From: Pelodera strongyloides | Taxonomy: Eukaryota; Nematoda; Chromadorea; Rhabditida; Rhabditidae | Assembly: GCA_036852015.1 (NCBI GenBank) | Contig: JAANDG010000082.1 | Coordinates: forward strand, 124,001 to 188,000 | Length of the DNA stretch: 64,000 bases | Direction of reading: 5' to 3' | Part shown: piece after piece, positions 62,219 to 64,000 of the stretch | How the letters are laid out: each line of letters begins with the position of its first letter | Position numbering within the stretch: the stretch's first letter is position 1 | Made by a program: the position numbers and the translations under genes | The notes under the pieces: generated by a model | The model's database searches: none | Seen by the model: the letters and a program-made list of their open reading frames with translations, nothing else | What the model was told of the DNA's origin: nothing

Positions 62219-63955
62219 CTATACACGAAAAGTGGAGCGGGGAAGATCATAGAGATTATCAAACTCCGTTTTCTGAAAAAGTTCGAGAACATCAGGAGTG
62301 ATCATTTCCACTGCATCTTTATTTGAAGGGAAGAACTGGTGAATAGATAGTCCAGGGAGAGATACTGAGGACCTGGTTAATGTGGCCATGATGTCATCTG
62401 AACAATACATTATTTCACAAAACACGAATGGAAATCATTGAGTGGTGGAACATGCTTAATAATAATATGGTTTATTGGAAGACAATAAATAAATAAACAA
62501 AGAAAGTGCATGCAGTGAGAAAGAAAGAGCATATGGAATTATGAATACCAAACTCTGAGCAACAAAGATTAGAAAACGTACACCTTGCGTTCGTCATCAG
62601 AAGTGTCGAGTTCAGCTGAGTAATTTGCTTGTTCAACTAAAGCATGTTATAGTCTTACTGGCAATTGATTGAACGAATTTCTTCTAAAGTAAGAGATTGC
62701 ATTAGGATTAGATTTGATTGACAATCTTACTTCCTTTATTGCTGTTTCTCCTTGGCAATCTATACAATTCCACATTGAACAATCGATTATCAAGTAATTA
62801 TGCGCCTTTTCCGATGAACCTGGAAACATATTTAGATAAGGCTTTAATTGGCAAAAGAAAGTACATGTATCGGAGGCATTGCTTATGGGTGCGTTTGTTT
62901 TGTCTAAAAAATTAACTATAAAGACAAGCATGCGCAGGGCGGTAAATTGGGAGTCCCAGCATATTCCGCTACAGTAATAATGGTTTATTCTTTAGCACTC
63001 AATACGAAGAGCAAAGGGAACCCTAAGATACCACGCTTCACAACGCGAGAAGCTGCCCAGTGCAGCTGTAGTGCTCAAGATAGGTTTGGGTAGGAGGAAG
63101 ACGTACATATGGAGACCTTTGCTTAACATTTTTGTACTTTTTCAAATAATGTCTTGCCTGAAAACTCCTCCACTTTCCTTAGCACGGCCTTCTTGAATCT
63201 CTCGACATTCACAAACATCAAAGTTGTTTGTAGTTTAAGTATTGGGGTGCGCAGGGGCTTTGAGGTGGCATACTGGGAGATCTCCCCAAAGTCACCGGAC
63301 GGAAGAAGACCGATTTCGTCGACTTTTGACCTGAGAATAACACTTTAGTTGGATATTAACGTCAACTTTTTTTTAACTTGTTAGCAATAACCGCAAAGGA
63401 AAGAAATCACTGAAAACGAGAACGATTCAGGTTTCACCATTGGTTTCTGAGGACGGTCGCCAGCAATTGAACAGCTACCCCGATCAGGAGCCCCATGATC
63501 AGATCATAAAATAAAACGGCGAGGGCAGTTAAGATCCACACAATCTAAAAAACGTGTAAAACACAAGAAAACGTGCTATGTTGTATAAAAATGCATTCGT
63601 TTATCATTCGTTCAAATGAAAATCAACTCATCCGATGGGCGAAATTATCTAGAAACTTAAATAATTTTTTTACAAGCATGATTGTCATAGCTGACAATAT
63701 ATGCTTACCAGATCGTACATCGAAGTCCTTGCAATAGCGGGCAGATCCGTAATCTTTGAGAAAATTGACGAGAGTGCCACCAACACAATACTTGATAAAA
63801 TACACTAAACGTATGAATGTATTCAATTAGAATATTTTATAAGATAGGCAAGAAATACGGAGAACGCAATTATTTACCATTGGAAGTCCCTCTAGAAATG
63901 GACCAAGCCAAAGAACGAAAACACCCACAAGACAAGCTGAGACGAGGCCAGAAAA
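62219..63955 (-). CDS. SLC26/SulP anion transporter, C-terminal part (5' end beyond window)
   Basis: Plasma-membrane sulfate/anion exchanger. Exons in coding order within the window: 63955-63878, 63804-63709, 63544-63438, 63330-63158, 62819-62731, 62636-62549, 62397-62219. The first begins at an acceptor, so more exons lie to the right. Visible: LVGVFVLWLGPFLEGLPM (late transmembrane helix with the SLC26 WLGP.LE.LP signature), a helix with YDLIMGLLIGVAVQLLATVL, and the STAS domain (LQTTLMFVNVERFKKAVL, NYLIIDCSMWNCIDCQGETA, LNKQITQLNSTLLMTNAR, FFPSNKDAVEMI). It ends DLPRSTFRV. The STAS core GETAIKE replaces the usual SG-type turn. The exon 4 donor is GC. The junction between the last two exons is the weakest call. 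Confidence 0.9.
63152..63157 (-). other. GC-AG intron donor in the SLC26 gene
   Basis: The exon ends GAGTTTTCAG in phase 1 and the intron begins GCAAGA. The next exon starts with two bases completing a codon (GTTCATCG), so phase requires this donor. The nearest GT (after GAAAAA) is in phase 0 and does not fit. Confidence 0.75.
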
Positions 63956-64000
63956 CTGAAAATAAATATTCAGTATGTACATAGCATATTGGCCTCAATT

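Overview
This window is eukary­otic nuclear DNA from a nematode, most likely a chromadorean. Nearly every gene is broken by spliceosomal introns ending in the worm-type TTTCAG acceptor. Several first exons lie just behind such an acceptor, as expected for spliced-leader trans-splicing. Two genes are cuticle collagens, and there is a TWK-type two-pore potassium channel and a cytoplasmic intermediate filament with a lamin tail. The species cannot be fixed from the sequence. All gene models below were built by hand from splice signals, reading phase and protein-family patterns; the exon phases join without error unless stated.

Layout, left to right. 64-2269 (-): 5' and middle part of a TWK/K2P channel with two abnormal selectivity filters. 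7212-9556 (+): a small four-helix membrane protein, with a fold-back element in its third intron. 11481-14248 (-): an RGS protein. 14300-20860: gene-poor, with a CT-rich tract, a tRNA-like relic, a terminal-inverted-repeat element, a 53-base C tract and some unrecognised open frames. 20867-22746 (+): cuticle collagen. 23270-25265 (-): membrane-anchored sugar-nucleotide transferase-like protein. 26294-27898 (+): ZP-domain gene whose two halves do not join in frame. 28902-35868 (-): 28-exon GAK/auxilin-type kinase. 36498-38197 (-): retinol/17-beta-hydroxysteroid dehydrogenase-like SDR. 40100-42650: repeats. 42650-45984 (+): intermediate filament. 46836-48378 (+): second cuticle collagen. 49333-54337 (-): 21-exon casein-kinase-1-family kinase. 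56548-60162 (-): GMEB-like SAND-domain factor. 62219-64000 (-): C-terminal part of an SLC26 anion transporter.

The genes look like ordinary neighbours rather than one pathway. Loose themes are the body wall and cuticle (two collagens, ZP protein, intermediate filament, sugar transferase) and membrane excitability and signalling (K2P channel, RGS, SLC26, kinases). Spacing between same-strand genes (about 0.6-2 kb or more) gives no clear operon.

The points most worth a second look are the K2P filters (GYN and DFG where GYG and GFG are usual), four GC-AG introns among about 120 resolved introns, a kinase stop codon that overlaps a usable 5' splice site, a uORF whose stop overlaps the same kinase's start codon, and the frame break in the ZP gene. 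I saw no CRISPR array, rRNA, intact tRNA, viral gene or toxin gene.
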